From the NCBI GenBank assembly GCA_021604525.1, contig BQJD01000011.1, forward strand, positions 57,824-121,823: a stretch of DNA of 64,000 bases. The letters are read 5' to 3'. The notes under the pieces are model-generated. The model ran no database searches, was not told where the DNA came from, and saw nothing but the letters and a program-made list of their open reading frames with translations. Shown one piece after another: positions 22,261 to 31,186 of the stretch. Source of the DNA: a marine bacterium B5-7 (GTDB lineage Bacteria > Pseudomonadota > Gammaproteobacteria > Arenicellales > CAJQKF01). Positions within the stretch are counted from its first letter, which is position 1, and each line of letters opens with the position of its first letter. The position numbers were made by a program, and so were the translations under genes.

Positions 22261-23295
22261 ATGTTGTCCGCCTTAAGTTTAGCGAATCGCATCATTCTGA
22301 TTGCCTTCATGACAATCGCGACATTCGTTCCAGTGGCTTCAGCCACTGGAACGAACACGTCAGTTAGCGATTGGTTGATGCGTATCGAAACTGCCCCGGA
22401 GCAATACAGTTATATCGGTTCGTTTATCTACGAACATGACGGTGAGATGGAGACCATGCGGGTTGCGCACCGCATGGAGAAGGACGGATTTCGCCAGCGG
22501 TTATTTTCCATGACCGGTTCAGCCCGCGAGATTATCCGCGATAACGAGGGTGTGTGGTGCTACCTTCCCGATAAAAAAATCGGCGTACATGAATATCAAC
22601 AATCATCCCGAAACAACTTTCTGCAAATACGCGGCGAACAAATTCATGCACTCGATCTTTACTATGATCTGAAGCTTGTGGGTGAAGGCCGCATAGCAGA
22701 TCGCTCCGCAACAATTTTAAATCTCAGACCCAAGGATCGTTATCGCTACGGCTACGTGCTGTGGGCGGATAAGAAAACGGGCTTATTGCTGCGAACCGAT
22801 CTGGTCGATGGCGATGGCGAGATCATCGAAAGATACATGTTCGTTGATATAGAAATTGGTGTCGATATTGCCGATTCGCTGCTCGAGCCTCGAACCCCTC
22901 GCGACAGTCTGGCCTGGTTTGGTATCGAGCCGAAACCGGGGAAGGCAGACGCAAACGGTTCTGAATCAGGTTCGGCAACAACGCCAAAAGCAAAATCAGT
23001 CATGCACTGGGATTCAAACGCGCTACCGCCCGGATTTAAACTTGCCTACAGCATTAACCGGCGTGAACCCATGGCTGACAAGGCGGTGGAGCATCATGTC
23101 TACAGCGACGGCTTGTCGAGTGTCTCATTATTCGTCAAGACATCACCCGATAACGGTGGAGCAACCGGTCTCAGCCGAATGGGTGCCGTGTCAGCATACG
23201 TCAAACAGATCGAAGGCTACCTGGTGACCGTTATCGGCGAAGTGCCGGAAAGCGCGGTGAGCATGATTGCCGACGGTGTGACGCGCATCCGCTGA
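22261..23295 (+). CDS. rseB: Sigma-E regulator RseB/MucB
   Basis: RseB is a periplasmic lipid/LPS-sensing protein that shields RseA from DegS. It has 344 residues. A signal peptide spans ~1-28, with likely cleavage after ASA. The N-terminal LolA-like domain includes DWLMRIETAPEQYSYIGSFIYEHDGEMETMRV (~37-70), and the C-terminal domain includes GFKLAYSINRREPM and VEHHVYSDGLSSVSLFV. It starts 17 nt after rseA. The codons for residues 22-32 contain a perfect 14-bp inverted repeat, listed separately. Confidence 0.93.
   Translation: MLSALSLANRIILIAFMTIATFVPVASATGTNTSVSDWLMRIETAPEQYSYIGSFIYEHDGEMETMRVAHRMEKDGFRQRLFSMTGSAREIIRDNEGVWCYLPDKKIGVHEYQQSSRNNFLQIRGEQIHALDLYYDLKLVGEGRIADRSATILNLRPKDRYRYGYVLWADKKTGLLLRTDLVDGDGEIIERYMFVDIEIGVDIADSLLEPRTPRDSLAWFGIEPKPGKADANGSESGSATTPKAKSVMHWDSNALPPGFKLAYSINRREPMADKAVEHHVYSDGLSSVSLFVKTSPDNGGATGLSRMGAVSAYVKQIEGYLVTVIGEVPESAVSMIADGVTRIR
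22324..22355. repeat. Perfect 14-bp inverted repeat inside rseB signal-peptide codons
   Basis: TTCGTTCCAGTGGC (22324-22337) and GCCACTGGAACGAA (22342-22355) are perfect reverse complements around a TTCA loop. The mRNA could form a very stable hairpin over codons 22-32 of rseB, spanning the signal-peptidase site. A 14-bp perfect stem with a 4-nt loop is not expected by chance in 64 kb. There is no T tract after it, so a simple terminator is unlikely. Confidence 0.85.
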
Positions 23296-23464
23296 CATAT
23301 CGGACAAGCTTTAGGCCGTCAAAGGTTCTCATAGCGGCAATACACTGGCTCGCTGAATCACTTGTCGTGATGCGGATCAAGCATTGCCGTAACAGCTTCG
23401 TTATACTTTCCCGCCTGTATTTATTTTCGTATCAGATCAAACACGGTAATGCCGGAGGTGTCCG

Positions 23465-24658
23465 ATGAGTCACAGTAAAGAAGTTGTCATATTGAGCGCA
23501 GTGCGAACTGCCATCGGAGATTTCGGTGGTGGTCTGAAAGATGTGCCCCCGACCCGATTGGCTGCCGAAGTGGTTGCCGAATCGGTCAAGCGTTCCGGCG
23601 TAGAACCGACTGATATTGGTCACTGTGTGTTCGGCAATGTGGTTCATACGGAACCGAAAGACATGTACTTGTCGCGAGTGGCTGCTATTGAAGGAGGGCT
23701 GCCCATGGAAACACCTGCGCTTACCCTCAATCGGCTATGTGGCAGCGGCTTGCAGGCGATTGTCTCAGCCACCCAGTTGATCGAAACCGGAACCTGTGAA
23801 TCAGCAGTTGCCGGTGGGGCGGAATCCATGAGCCGGGTACCTTACTGGTCGTCATCCACACGATTCGGCCAACGCATGGGTGATGCCATGCTGATTGACG
23901 CGATGGTCGGTGCGCTGGCGGATCCGTTCGATTCCTGTCACATGGGCGTTACGGCTGAAAACATTGCCAAAAAATGGTCAATCAGCCGTGAGGATCAGGA
24001 TGCTCTTGCCGTTGAGAGTCATCATAGGGCAGCGCGAGCTATCCAGGCGGGTTACTTCAATGAACAGATTTTGCCGATCGATGTTAAATCCCGTCGTGAG
24101 ACGATTTCCTTCACATCCGATGAACACGTGCGGGCTGATGTCACCGCCGAATCGCTGGCGAAATTACGCCCGGTGTTCGATAAGGAGGGTAGTGTAACTG
24201 CCGGTAATGCATCCGGAATCAACGACGCTGCCGCTGCGGTGGTATTGATGGAAGCCACGGCAGCCAAATCCCGTGGGCTGGTGCCGATGGCACGTATAGT
24301 CGGCTATGCCTTTGCGGGTGTGGATCCCAGGTACATGGGTATCGGCCCGGTTCCGGCCGTTCGTTCATTGCTGGAAAAAACCGGGGTTTCGATATCCGAT
24401 ATCGACCTGTTTGAGGTGAATGAAGCATTTGCGGCGCAGGCTCTTGCGGTAGCGCGAGATCTGGAGTTGCCCATGGATAAAACCAACCCTAACGGTAGCG
24501 GCGTTTCGCTCGGCCATCCCATCGGTGCCACCGGCTGCATCCTGACGGTCAAGGCAGCTTACGAGCTCAAGCGTACTGGCGGTCGCTATGCCTTGATCAC
24601 GATGTGTATCGGTGGCGGTCAGGGAATTGCCGCTCTCATTGAACGTGTCGATGCATGA
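23465..24658 (+). CDS. Acetyl-CoA C-acetyltransferase (thiolase II type)
   Basis: The enzyme condenses or cleaves acetyl-CoA/3-ketoacyl-CoA. It has 397 residues. The nucleophile C92 is in LNRLCGSGLQAIVSA, GHPIGATG carries the base His (~350) and C381 in MCIGGGQG is the second active Cys. The N terminus EVVILSAVRTAIGDFGGGLKDVPP resembles BktB/PhaA-type biosynthetic thiolases, but no phaB or phaC is nearby, so the substrate chain length and direction are open. GGAGGTGT lies 6 nt before the ATG. It occupies the place where rseC would lie in E. coli. Confidence 0.93.
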   Translation: MSHSKEVVILSAVRTAIGDFGGGLKDVPPTRLAAEVVAESVKRSGVEPTDIGHCVFGNVVHTEPKDMYLSRVAAIEGGLPMETPALTLNRLCGSGLQAIVSATQLIETGTCESAVAGGAESMSRVPYWSSSTRFGQRMGDAMLIDAMVGALADPFDSCHMGVTAENIAKKWSISREDQDALAVESHHRAARAIQAGYFNEQILPIDVKSRRETISFTSDEHVRADVTAESLAKLRPVFDKEGSVTAGNASGINDAAAAVVLMEATAAKSRGLVPMARIVGYAFAGVDPRYMGIGPVPAVRSLLEKTGVSISDIDLFEVNEAFAAQALAVARDLELPMDKTNPNGSGVSLGHPIGATGCILTVKAAYELKRTGGRYALITMCIGGGQGIAALIERVDA

Positions 24659-24686
24659 CAATACGTAAGGTCATCTGGGCGTGCCG

Positions 24687-24708
24687 GCTAATTGAAAGCT
24701 AATTGAAA
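24687..24708 (+). repeat. Tandem 11-bp repeat between convergent genes
   Basis: GCTAATTGAAA occurs twice head to tail in the 54-nt gap between the thiolase and the ROK kinase. It is probably a small local duplication without coding role; I see no hairpin around it. Confidence 0.6.
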
Positions 24709-24712
24709 AAGG

Positions 24713-25603
24713 CTACTCGCCCGGTGCCCACAACCACGCGGCGCCGCGCACACCAGAACTATCACCATGGCGGTTTCTTACGATGGGTGTTTGAAACCGG
24801 TCGGTGAATGCGTAGCGGCTGACCGCGTCAGGGCCTCTGGAATACAGTAAATCAACGTTGGAAAGGCCGCCGCCAATAACGATTACATGGGGGTCGATGA
24901 TGTTGACGACGCCGGCCACGGCGCGTCCGAAGTAGTCCAAAAATTCATCGACGCATATTTGCGCTATGTGGTCGCCATAATTTGCGGCATCGAATACCGC
25001 CTTGGTGCTGGCCGGCTTTATGCCGGATTTATGCATCATGGCGTTCGCAACGGCGGGCCCGGACAATAAGGTTTCCACACAGCCTCTGCGGCCGCAATAA
25101 CACGCCGGTCCATCTTCCAGCAAGGTATTGTGGCCCCATTCGCCGGCGATATGGTGCGCACCCTTAATCAGTTGTCGACGAATGACGATGCCGCCACCGA
25201 CGCCAGTACCCATGATGATGCCAAATACAATTTCGCCGTCACGTCCGGCACCGTCGATGGCTTCCGACAAAGTAAAACAGTTGGCGTCATTCTCAATTCT
25301 GATTATCCGATCAAGGCGTTCGGCGAGGTCGCGTGAAATCGCCTGGCCATTGAGACAGGTGGTATTCGAATTAATCAGATGACCGCTGACTGCAGACAGC
25401 GAACCGGGGGTGCCGATGCCGACCCGACAGCGCGTTCCCGCAATTTTGTCCAATTGCGCGACAATGTCGACGATAACCTCCATTATCGCTTGATAACCTG
25501 CATGAGCTGGTGTTGGCCGCCGAATTGTATTGACGATACGGCCTGCATCATCCATCAGGATACCTTCGGTCTTGGTGCCGCCGAGATCGATTCCTATACG
25601 CAT
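24713..25603 (-). CDS. ROK-family sugar kinase (fructokinase/N-acetylglucosamine kinase-like)
   Basis: ROK kinases phosphorylate hexoses with ATP. It has 296 residues. The phosphate-binding motif IGIDLGGTKTEGILMD is at residues 3-18. GTPGSLS, the NDANCF segment (~106) and GTGVGGG (~130) match the family. The zinc site CYCGRRGCVE (~171) is intact with the preceding GEWGH. The overall pattern is closest to E. coli Mak (manno(fructo)kinase) and NagK, and the sequence alone does not separate them. No transporter or regulator for a sugar is adjacent. Confidence 0.88.
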   Translation of the reverse strand: MRIGIDLGGTKTEGILMDDAGRIVNTIRRPTPAHAGYQAIMEVIVDIVAQLDKIAGTRCRVGIGTPGSLSAVSGHLINSNTTCLNGQAISRDLAERLDRIIRIENDANCFTLSEAIDGAGRDGEIVFGIIMGTGVGGGIVIRRQLIKGAHHIAGEWGHNTLLEDGPACYCGRRGCVETLLSGPAVANAMMHKSGIKPASTKAVFDAANYGDHIAQICVDEFLDYFGRAVAGVVNIIDPHVIVIGGGLSNVDLLYSRGPDAVSRYAFTDRFQTPIVRNRHGDSSGVRGAAWLWAPGE

Positions 25604-25701
25604 GGTTCTGTATACTGGAAACTCCTGTCACCGGGCATCTGGCCCGTATCTGTTTTTAACGGCATTCACTTTAGGCCGCATTGACGACCAGCGATAAAGC
25701 G

Positions 25702-26412
25702 ATGAAGTATTCCCACATAAGTGTATCAGCCGCTACGAATGCGGTGTTGTCATCCAGATGGCAACGGGTGGAGGTTATCTTTGTGATTTTGTTTCTCGCC
25801 GGTGTCCCAGGTTTAGCCGGTGCAGTGGATACTCTCGTCGCATTGGCTTTGACTCGTGATCGCGCGATTATCAATATCGACGGTGAGCGCCGGGTTTTGA
25901 AAGTGGGTGATGTAAGTCCAGAAGGGGTACGCCTTCTTCAATCGAGCAGCAGCTTGGCGATTGTCGAATACAACGGTGAGAAAATTGAACTGGCGCCGTC
26001 GACGGTCACCGCGCCGATCGGATTGTCCAATGGGTCTGGTCAACCGGGGCGGGTTGTTCTATGGGCTGATAATCGGGGCTTTTTTCATGTGGATGGCCAC
26101 ATAAATGGTCATTCGGTGAAATTTCTGGTTGATACCGGCGCCAATACCATTGCCATGAGTTCGGTTACTGCTCGAGAAATAGGCCTCGATCTGGCGTCAG
26201 GCAAGCAGGGTATAGCCAGCACTGCCAGTGGGATGGCGCGAATTGTCGGGGTGACTCTGGATGAGGTATCGATTGGACCCATCACACTCTTTAATGTGTC
26301 TGCTGGCGTAATCGATGGCAACAGTCCGTCACAACCGTTGCTCGGCGCGAGTTTTCTCGAGCATCTGGAGATGCGTCGCCAGGGATCGCGAATGGAGTTG
26401 ATCAGACGCTAG
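25702..26412 (+). CDS. Membrane-anchored retropepsin-like aspartic protease (TIGR02281 type)
   Basis: This is a single-domain clan AA aspartic protease. It has 236 residues from the ATG at 25702; TTG 25681 is an alternative. An N-terminal hydrophobic segment (~24-41) should act as a signal or anchor, placing the domain in the periplasm. The catalytic DTGANTIAMS motif (D144) is followed by the hydrophobic-hydrophobic-Gly element IVGVTLDEVSIGPI and the QPLLGASFLEHLEM end, as in TIGR02281 proteins. Such proteins dimerise to form an active site. The substrate is unknown. It is divergent from the ROK kinase by 98 nt. Confidence 0.85.
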   Translation: MKYSHISVSAATNAVLSSRWQRVEVIFVILFLAGVPGLAGAVDTLVALALTRDRAIINIDGERRVLKVGDVSPEGVRLLQSSSSLAIVEYNGEKIELAPSTVTAPIGLSNGSGQPGRVVLWADNRGFFHVDGHINGHSVKFLVDTGANTIAMSSVTAREIGLDLASGKQGIASTASGMARIVGVTLDEVSIGPITLFNVSAGVIDGNSPSQPLLGASFLEHLEMRRQGSRMELIRR

Positions 26413-26478
26413 CGCAGGATTTGATGTGTTGTTGTCGACACAAAAGGGCGCAAGACTAGCCTGTACTCAGAGGCGAAT

Positions 26479-27312
26479 CTATTCAGTGACTTCGTTAGTT
26501 CTCTTATCGCGACTGATGCTGGCGTAGGCCGAGTGATTATGAATCGACTCAAAATTCTCCGCCTCCACCGTGAATGATTCAATTCGTTCGTCCTCGATCA
26601 GTCGACGGGCGACATCACGCACCATGTCTTCAACAAATTTCGGATTTTCGTAGGCACGTTCAGTGACGTATTTTTCGTCGGGTCGTTTCAGCAGCCCATA
26701 CAACTCGCTGCTCGCTTCACTTTCGATGAGTTCGACCAACTCCTCGATCCATACGAAGGCGTTGGGCTCAACTTTTACCGTGACATGGGAACGTTGATTA
26801 TGTGCGCCGTGCTCGGAGATTTTCTTGGAACATGGGCACAAGCTGGTAACGGGTACCTGGACAGTCACCTCGGTAGCACATTTACCGTCCTCGATTTTAC
26901 CGTGTAAGGAAACTTCATAATCCATCAGGCTCGGCACGCCGGTAACCGGTGCCCTCTTGGTCATGAAAAACGGGAAATGCATTTCTATGTGACCGGTTCC
27001 CGCATCAAGGCGTTCACTGATTTCCTGCAACATCACTTTAAATGTGCGCACAGAGATTTCCTGCTCCTGGCCATTCAAAATTTCCACAAACCGCGACATG
27101 TGGGTGCCCTTGAAATTATGCGGCAGCTCAACGTACATGCTGAAGGTCGCGATTGTGTGCTGTTCATGGCCACTGCGGTCACTCACTCGAACCGGATGCC
27201 GGATCTCCTTGATGCCCACCTTGTTGATGGCAATATTTCGTGTGTCCAGACTTGCCTGAACGTCTGCTATGGACGGCTTGACGGCAGTTGAATTATCGAG
27301 CGGATTCGCCAT
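26479..27312 (-). CDS. folE2: GTP cyclohydrolase FolE2 (type IB)
   Basis: FolE2 converts GTP to 7,8-dihydroneopterin triphosphate for folate (and queuosine) synthesis and is the non-zinc alternative to FolE. It has 277 residues. Typical stretches are [12 protein letters not shown] (~31-42), the HMSRFVEIL region, [20 protein letters not shown] (~151-170, metal-binding Cys) and [25 protein letters not shown] near the C terminus. It lies 49 nt after dxs on the same strand, so it may be the last gene of xseB-ispA-dxs-folE2. No Zur-box-like dyad was recognised before it. Confidence 0.94.
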   Translation of the reverse strand: MANPLDNSTAVKPSIADVQASLDTRNIAINKVGIKEIRHPVRVSDRSGHEQHTIATFSMYVELPHNFKGTHMSRFVEILNGQEQEISVRTFKVMLQEISERLDAGTGHIEMHFPFFMTKRAPVTGVPSLMDYEVSLHGKIEDGKCATEVTVQVPVTSLCPCSKKISEHGAHNQRSHVTVKVEPNAFVWIEELVELIESEASSELYGLLKRPDEKYVTERAYENPKFVEDMVRDVARRLIEDERIESFTVEAENFESIHNHSAYASISRDKRTNEVTE

Positions 27313-27361
27313 GACTCAAGATCCTGGAGCAGACTGGAGGGGGGGTGAAAGTATAAGCATA

Positions 27362-29239
27362 TTAGAATATTCGAGCAAATTTAACCGGCAACACAGATCG
27401 GGCTGCATTAACGATCCCTTCACGATCCAGCCCGCATTCGGCAATTAATTCGGGTTGACTACCATGATCTACAAATCGATCCGGTAAACCCAGGTTGATT
27501 ACCCGGGTGTCCATACCGGTTGCAGCGAGGTATTCATTAATTGCCGCGCCGGCGCCGCCGGCAACGACGTTATCTTCAACGGTAATAAACACATCATGGG
27601 ATCTGGACAAGCGTTCCACAAGGTCTGTGTCGATGGGTTTGACGAAACGCATGTTTACGGCTGTGGCGTTTAACGCATCAGCAGCTTCGAGGGCAGCGGC
27701 AACGCACTTGCCGAAGGCCAGAATCGCGACACGCTCACCTTCGCGAATTACTTTGGCGGTACCAATCGGAATTTGCGTCATGGTCTGCCCGACCTGCATG
27801 CCCGGGCCACTGCCGCGTGGGTAACGAACTGCTGACGGACCGCTGTGAAGATACGCAGTGTAAAGCATGTCGCGGCATTCAACTTCGTCAGAAGCGGCCA
27901 TGACGACCATATTGGGTATGCAGCGCAGGTAGGTATGATCAAAAGCACCCGCATGGGTCGGCCCATCCGCGCCAACCAGCCCTGCACGGTCTATAGCAAA
28001 GGTCACATCGAGATTCTGGATGCAGACATCATGAATCAGTTGATCGTAGGCGCGTTGCAAAAAGGTCGAATAAATGGCGACCACGGGTTTGAGGCCTTCA
28101 CAGGCGAGGCCGGCAGCGAAGGTTACGGCATGTTGTTCGGCGATGCCGACGTCGAAGTAACGCTCGGGATACTGCTCGGAAAACTTTACCAGGCCAGATC
28201 CTTCGCGCATGGCCGGTGTGATGCCGATCAATTTCGGATCTTTAGCCGCCATGTCGCATAGCCAGTCACCGAATACGCTGGTGTAGGTTTTTCCGGCGGG
28301 CTTTTTCTCGATTTTGCCCGTGTTGGGGTCGAACGGTGATACACCGTGATAGACGCAAGGATCGCCCTCGGCGGGCTCGAATCCCTTACCCTTTTGGGTG
28401 ACGATATGCAGAAATCTGGGGCCGCTCATCGATTTAAGATTTTTCAATGTCGAGAGCAGTGTCGGCATGTCATGACCATTGATCGGACCGATATAGTAAA
28501 AACCGAGTTCTTCAAACAATGTACTCGGCATCACCATGCCCTTGAGATGCTCTTCCCAGCGACGCGCCAGATTCTTCATCGGCTGAACGGTTCCAAGGAC
28601 AGTCTTGCTGCCTTCGCGAACCGTGGTGTAGGTTTTGCCGGAGAGGATTCTTGCCAGATAGTTGGATAAGGCGCCGACGTTGCGCGAGATAGACATCTCG
28701 TTGTCGTTGAGGACGACCAGTAAATTGGCATCGACATGGTCAGCGTTATTAAGCGCTTCGAATGCCATGCCTGCGGTCAATGCGCCATCGCCGATTACCG
28801 CGACCACTTCCCGTTCGATTCCGAGTCGCGAAGCGGCTACCGCCATGCCCAGCGCTGCACTGATGGAAGTGCTCGAATGACCGGCTCCAAACGTGTCATA
28901 TACGCTTTCAGAACGCTTTAGAAAGCCCGACAGACCACCGCGTTGGCGAATGCTTGAGAGACGATCGCGTCGACCGGTCAATATCTTGTGCGGATAAGCC
29001 TGATGGCCGATATCCCAGACGATACGATCGTCAGGTGTATTGAACAGGTAATGTAGCGCGACGGTCAGTTCAACCGTGCCAAGACCTGGCGCCAGATGAC
29101 CACCCGTTTCCGATACCGTTTCGATGAGAAACCGGCGTACCTCCGCGACCACTTCGGGTAGCTGGTCAACATCCAGTCGTCGCAAATCCCCGGGCGAGTC
29201 AATCCGGTCAAGGAGAGGATATCTGGATGTGGAGACCAT
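27362..29239 (-). CDS. dxs: 1-deoxy-D-xylulose-5-phosphate synthase
   Basis: Dxs condenses pyruvate and glyceraldehyde-3-phosphate in the first step of the MEP isoprenoid pathway and of thiamine/pyridoxal synthesis. It has 625 residues (E. coli 620). The N terminus has [18 protein letters not shown] and [19 protein letters not shown]. The thiamine diphosphate motif is [17 protein letters not shown] (~150-167). The second half has the conserved [16 protein letters not shown] and [18 protein letters not shown] blocks. It follows ispA by 20 nt. Confidence 0.97.
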   Translation of the reverse strand: MVSTSRYPLLDRIDSPGDLRRLDVDQLPEVVAEVRRFLIETVSETGGHLAPGLGTVELTVALHYLFNTPDDRIVWDIGHQAYPHKILTGRRDRLSSIRQRGGLSGFLKRSESVYDTFGAGHSSTSISAALGMAVAASRLGIEREVVAVIGDGALTAGMAFEALNNADHVDANLLVVLNDNEMSISRNVGALSNYLARILSGKTYTTVREGSKTVLGTVQPMKNLARRWEEHLKGMVMPSTLFEELGFYYIGPINGHDMPTLLSTLKNLKSMSGPRFLHIVTQKGKGFEPAEGDPCVYHGVSPFDPNTGKIEKKPAGKTYTSVFGDWLCDMAAKDPKLIGITPAMREGSGLVKFSEQYPERYFDVGIAEQHAVTFAAGLACEGLKPVVAIYSTFLQRAYDQLIHDVCIQNLDVTFAIDRAGLVGADGPTHAGAFDHTYLRCIPNMVVMAASDEVECRDMLYTAYLHSGPSAVRYPRGSGPGMQVGQTMTQIPIGTAKVIREGERVAILAFGKCVAAALEAADALNATAVNMRFVKPIDTDLVERLSRSHDVFITVEDNVVAGGAGAAINEYLAATGMDTRVINLGLPDRFVDHGSQPELIAECGLDREGIVNAARSVLPVKFARIF

Positions 29240-29259
29240 TGGATATTCGGGACTCTTGA

Positions 29260-30144
29260 TTAGTGGCTGCGCCGGGTAATGAATGTGGTGATCTGGCTCA
29301 AGACTTCAGTATTATGACCAATTGCAGCAAGGCTTTCGAGCGCAGTCTGTTCAAGGCGGTTCGCCATGTCGCGCGCGGCTGCAATACCGAGCATGGTGGT
29401 GTAGGTCGGCTTACAGTTCGCACGGTCGCTGCCAATCGTTTTGCCCAGTGTGTCGCTATCGGTCATTTCATCCAGAATGTCGTCGACAATCTGGAAGGCG
29501 AGACCGATGTTGCCGGCAAAGTTGTCGAGTCGCGCTAACGTATCGCTATCCGCGTCGCCAGCCAGGGCGCCCAAACGAACCGAGGCGCGAATCAATGCAC
29601 CGGTTTTCATGCCATGCATCTTTGACAGCGCATCGACATCGAGTTGACTGCCGACGGCAGCAAGATCCAGCGCCTGTCCGCCTGCCATACCCGCAAAACC
29701 ACTACTTGATGCCAGTGTCTTTATCATTTCGATTTTCACATCAACCTCAATATCCCGGGTGTCTGTCGATAACACTTCAAAGGCAAGACACTGTAGTGCA
29801 TCGCCGGCAAGTATCGCCATCGCGTCGCCAAACACCTTGTGGCAGGTTGGTTTGCCGCGACGAAGATCGTCGTCGTCCATCGCCGGCAGATCGTCATGGA
29901 CGAGCGAATAGGCATGGATCATCTCAACCGCTGCAGCAGGGATGTCGAGCCTGTCAGGTGATGCGCCAAGCATCTCCCCGGTGGCGTAAACCAGTGCTGC
30001 CCGCAGACGTTTACCGCCACCCAGACTGGCATAACGCATCGCGTCGGCAAGCGAGTTACCGTGCTCTGTTGCTTCCGGCAGACGTGCCTGGAGCGCAATC
30101 TCCGCACGATCCGCCCAGGCTGACAAAACATTGGTTGTCGTCAT
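29260..30144 (-). CDS. ispA: Farnesyl diphosphate synthase (short-chain polyprenyl synthase)
   Basis: IspA makes geranyl and farnesyl diphosphate from IPP and DMAPP. It has 294 residues. The first Asp-rich motif is [17 protein letters not shown] (~80-96) and the second is FQIVDDILD (~217). [16 protein letters not shown] (~37) binds substrate phosphate. The order xseB-ispA-dxs is conserved with E. coli, and the gaps of 11 and 20 nt support one operon. Confidence 0.96.
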   Translation of the reverse strand: MTTTNVLSAWADRAEIALQARLPEATEHGNSLADAMRYASLGGGKRLRAALVYATGEMLGASPDRLDIPAAAVEMIHAYSLVHDDLPAMDDDDLRRGKPTCHKVFGDAMAILAGDALQCLAFEVLSTDTRDIEVDVKIEMIKTLASSSGFAGMAGGQALDLAAVGSQLDVDALSKMHGMKTGALIRASVRLGALAGDADSDTLARLDNFAGNIGLAFQIVDDILDEMTDSDTLGKTIGSDRANCKPTYTTMLGIAAARDMANRLEQTALESLAAIGHNTEVLSQITTFITRRSH

Positions 30145-30155
30145 TCGGATCTGAG

Positions 30156-30410
30156 TTAATCGTCGTCCGAGGGCGGCTCGAATACACGTGGCCGGGCGTC
30201 GTCATCCTGATCAATCAGTATCCTGATTTTCTCTTCGGCCTCGCCAAGCGCTTGCCGCAAAACCTGACACAAGGCCATGCCTTTTTCGAAGTCGGCCAGC
30301 GAGCCATCAAGAGACTGTTCACCTGACTCCATTCGATTTACAATTTTTTCGAGCTCGGCAAAACGCTTCTCGAAATCGGCAATGGGAGATTTTGTTTTTC
30401 GTCCGGTCAT
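30156..30410 (-). CDS. xseB: Exodeoxyribonuclease VII small subunit
   Basis: XseB joins XseA (encoded at 59401-60786) to form exonuclease VII, which degrades single-stranded DNA into oligonucleotides. It has 84 residues with the family core FEKRFAELEKIVNRMESGE and SLADFEKGMALCQVLRQAL, two long helices. It is the first gene of the xseB-ispA-dxs cluster. Its start is 182 nt from the divergent rubrerythrin start. Confidence 0.94.
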   Translation of the reverse strand: MTGRKTKSPIADFEKRFAELEKIVNRMESGEQSLDGSLADFEKGMALCQVLRQALGEAEEKIRILIDQDDDARPRVFEPPSDDD

Positions 30411-30461
30411 GTTCAGAATTAAGGGTCGCGAAGCGCTTAAACTTGCTTACCGGTTTGATAG

Positions 30462-30490
30462 TTGACAGCCGTTTGGCAGCGTTTTAGACT
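30462..30490 (+). promoter_or_regulatory. Candidate promoter of rubrerythrin gene
   Basis: A perfect TTGACA at 30462-30467 is followed after exactly 17 nt by TAGACT (30485-30490, 4/6). The implied start near 30497 gives a leader of ~95 nt before the rubrerythrin ATG. The -10 box lies inside a 17-bp palindrome. Confidence 0.6.
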
Positions 30491-30499
30491 CAGTCTAAA
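30483..30499. promoter_or_regulatory. 17-bp palindromic operator candidate over the rubrerythrin -10 box
   Basis: TTTAGACTCAGTCTAAA is a perfect dyad with 8-bp arms around a single base. It covers the -10 element and likely start point, the expected place for a repressor. The shape recalls dyads of iron- or peroxide-responsive regulators (Fur/PerR/Irr-like), but I cannot assign a regulator. Confidence 0.5.
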
Positions 30500-30591
30500 T
30501 TCTAAGCCATTATTCGCTTGGCGTGAAGCGGCCGCGAATAATAGCTTACTTGACTGGCAACAACCATACTCACTCAAATAGGAGAAAATCG

Positions 30592-31011
30592 ATGGAACTT
30601 AAAGGCAGTAAAACCGAGCAGAATTTGAAAGATGCATTCGCTGGTGAATCCCAGGCCAACCGTCGTTACCTGTACTTTGCACAAAAAGCTGACGTACAAG
30701 GCTACAACGATGTATCGGCGGTATTTCGTTCAACAGCCGAGGGCGAGACCGGCCACGCACACGGGCATCTGGAGTATCTTGAAGAGTCGGGCGATCCGGC
30801 TACCGGCCTGCCGATCGGCGGTACTTCAGATAATCTGAAAGCTGCCATCGCTGGTGAGACCCACGAGTACACCGATATGTATCCGGGCATGGCCAAGGCC
30901 GCGCGCGATGAAGGTTTTGACGAGATTGCAGACTGGTTTGAAACGCTTGCCAAAGCCGAACGTTCACACGCCAACCGTTTCACCAAGGCGTTGGACAATC
31001 TCGACGGCTGA
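30592..31011 (+). CDS. Rubrerythrin (erythrin type, no rubredoxin domain)
   Basis: Rubrerythrins reduce hydrogen peroxide at a diiron centre in the cytoplasm. The start is ATG 30592, placed by the AGGAG site 8 nt upstream; an upstream frame from 30523 has no support. The protein has 139 residues. Two helix-pair repeats carry the diiron ligands: [16 protein letters not shown] (~15-30) with [14 protein letters not shown] (~49-62), then [17 protein letters not shown] (~84-100) with [12 protein letters not shown] (~119-130). The C-terminal CxxC rubredoxin domain of classic rubrerythrin is missing, so an external electron donor is needed. The DUF3501 gene downstream is a frequent partner. Confidence 0.93.
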   Translation: MELKGSKTEQNLKDAFAGESQANRRYLYFAQKADVQGYNDVSAVFRSTAEGETGHAHGHLEYLEESGDPATGLPIGGTSDNLKAAIAGETHEYTDMYPGMAKAARDEGFDEIADWFETLAKAERSHANRFTKALDNLDG

Positions 31012-31091
31012 TTGATGGCAGACTAAAACATCGCCCAGGCCACTTTAGTCTGCAACGTAAACGTCAGGCTTAAGGCTTACAGACGTGCAAA

Positions 31092-31119
31092 GATAACGGG
31101 GCCGTGTGGCCCCGTTATC
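31092..31119 (+). terminator. Strong hairpin after rubrerythrin
   Basis: GATAACGGGGCC (31092-31103) pairs perfectly with GGCCCCGTTATC (31108-31119) around a GTGT loop, a 12-bp GC-rich stem 80 nt after the rubrerythrin stop and 67 nt before DUF3501. There is no T tract behind it, so it may be a Rho-independent terminator of weak type, an attenuator, or an mRNA-stabilising hairpin. Confidence 0.6.
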
Positions 31120-31186
31120 ACTCCGCCACTTTAGATCACCACAGTGGCACAGATTAACGACAAACCGTACTGTCCATTGTTTCATC

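Noticed and set aside
29322..30326. 334-codon plus-strand frame across ispA and xseB
   Set aside because: Arg/Cys/His/Pro-rich low-quality protein antisense to two clearly conserved genes.
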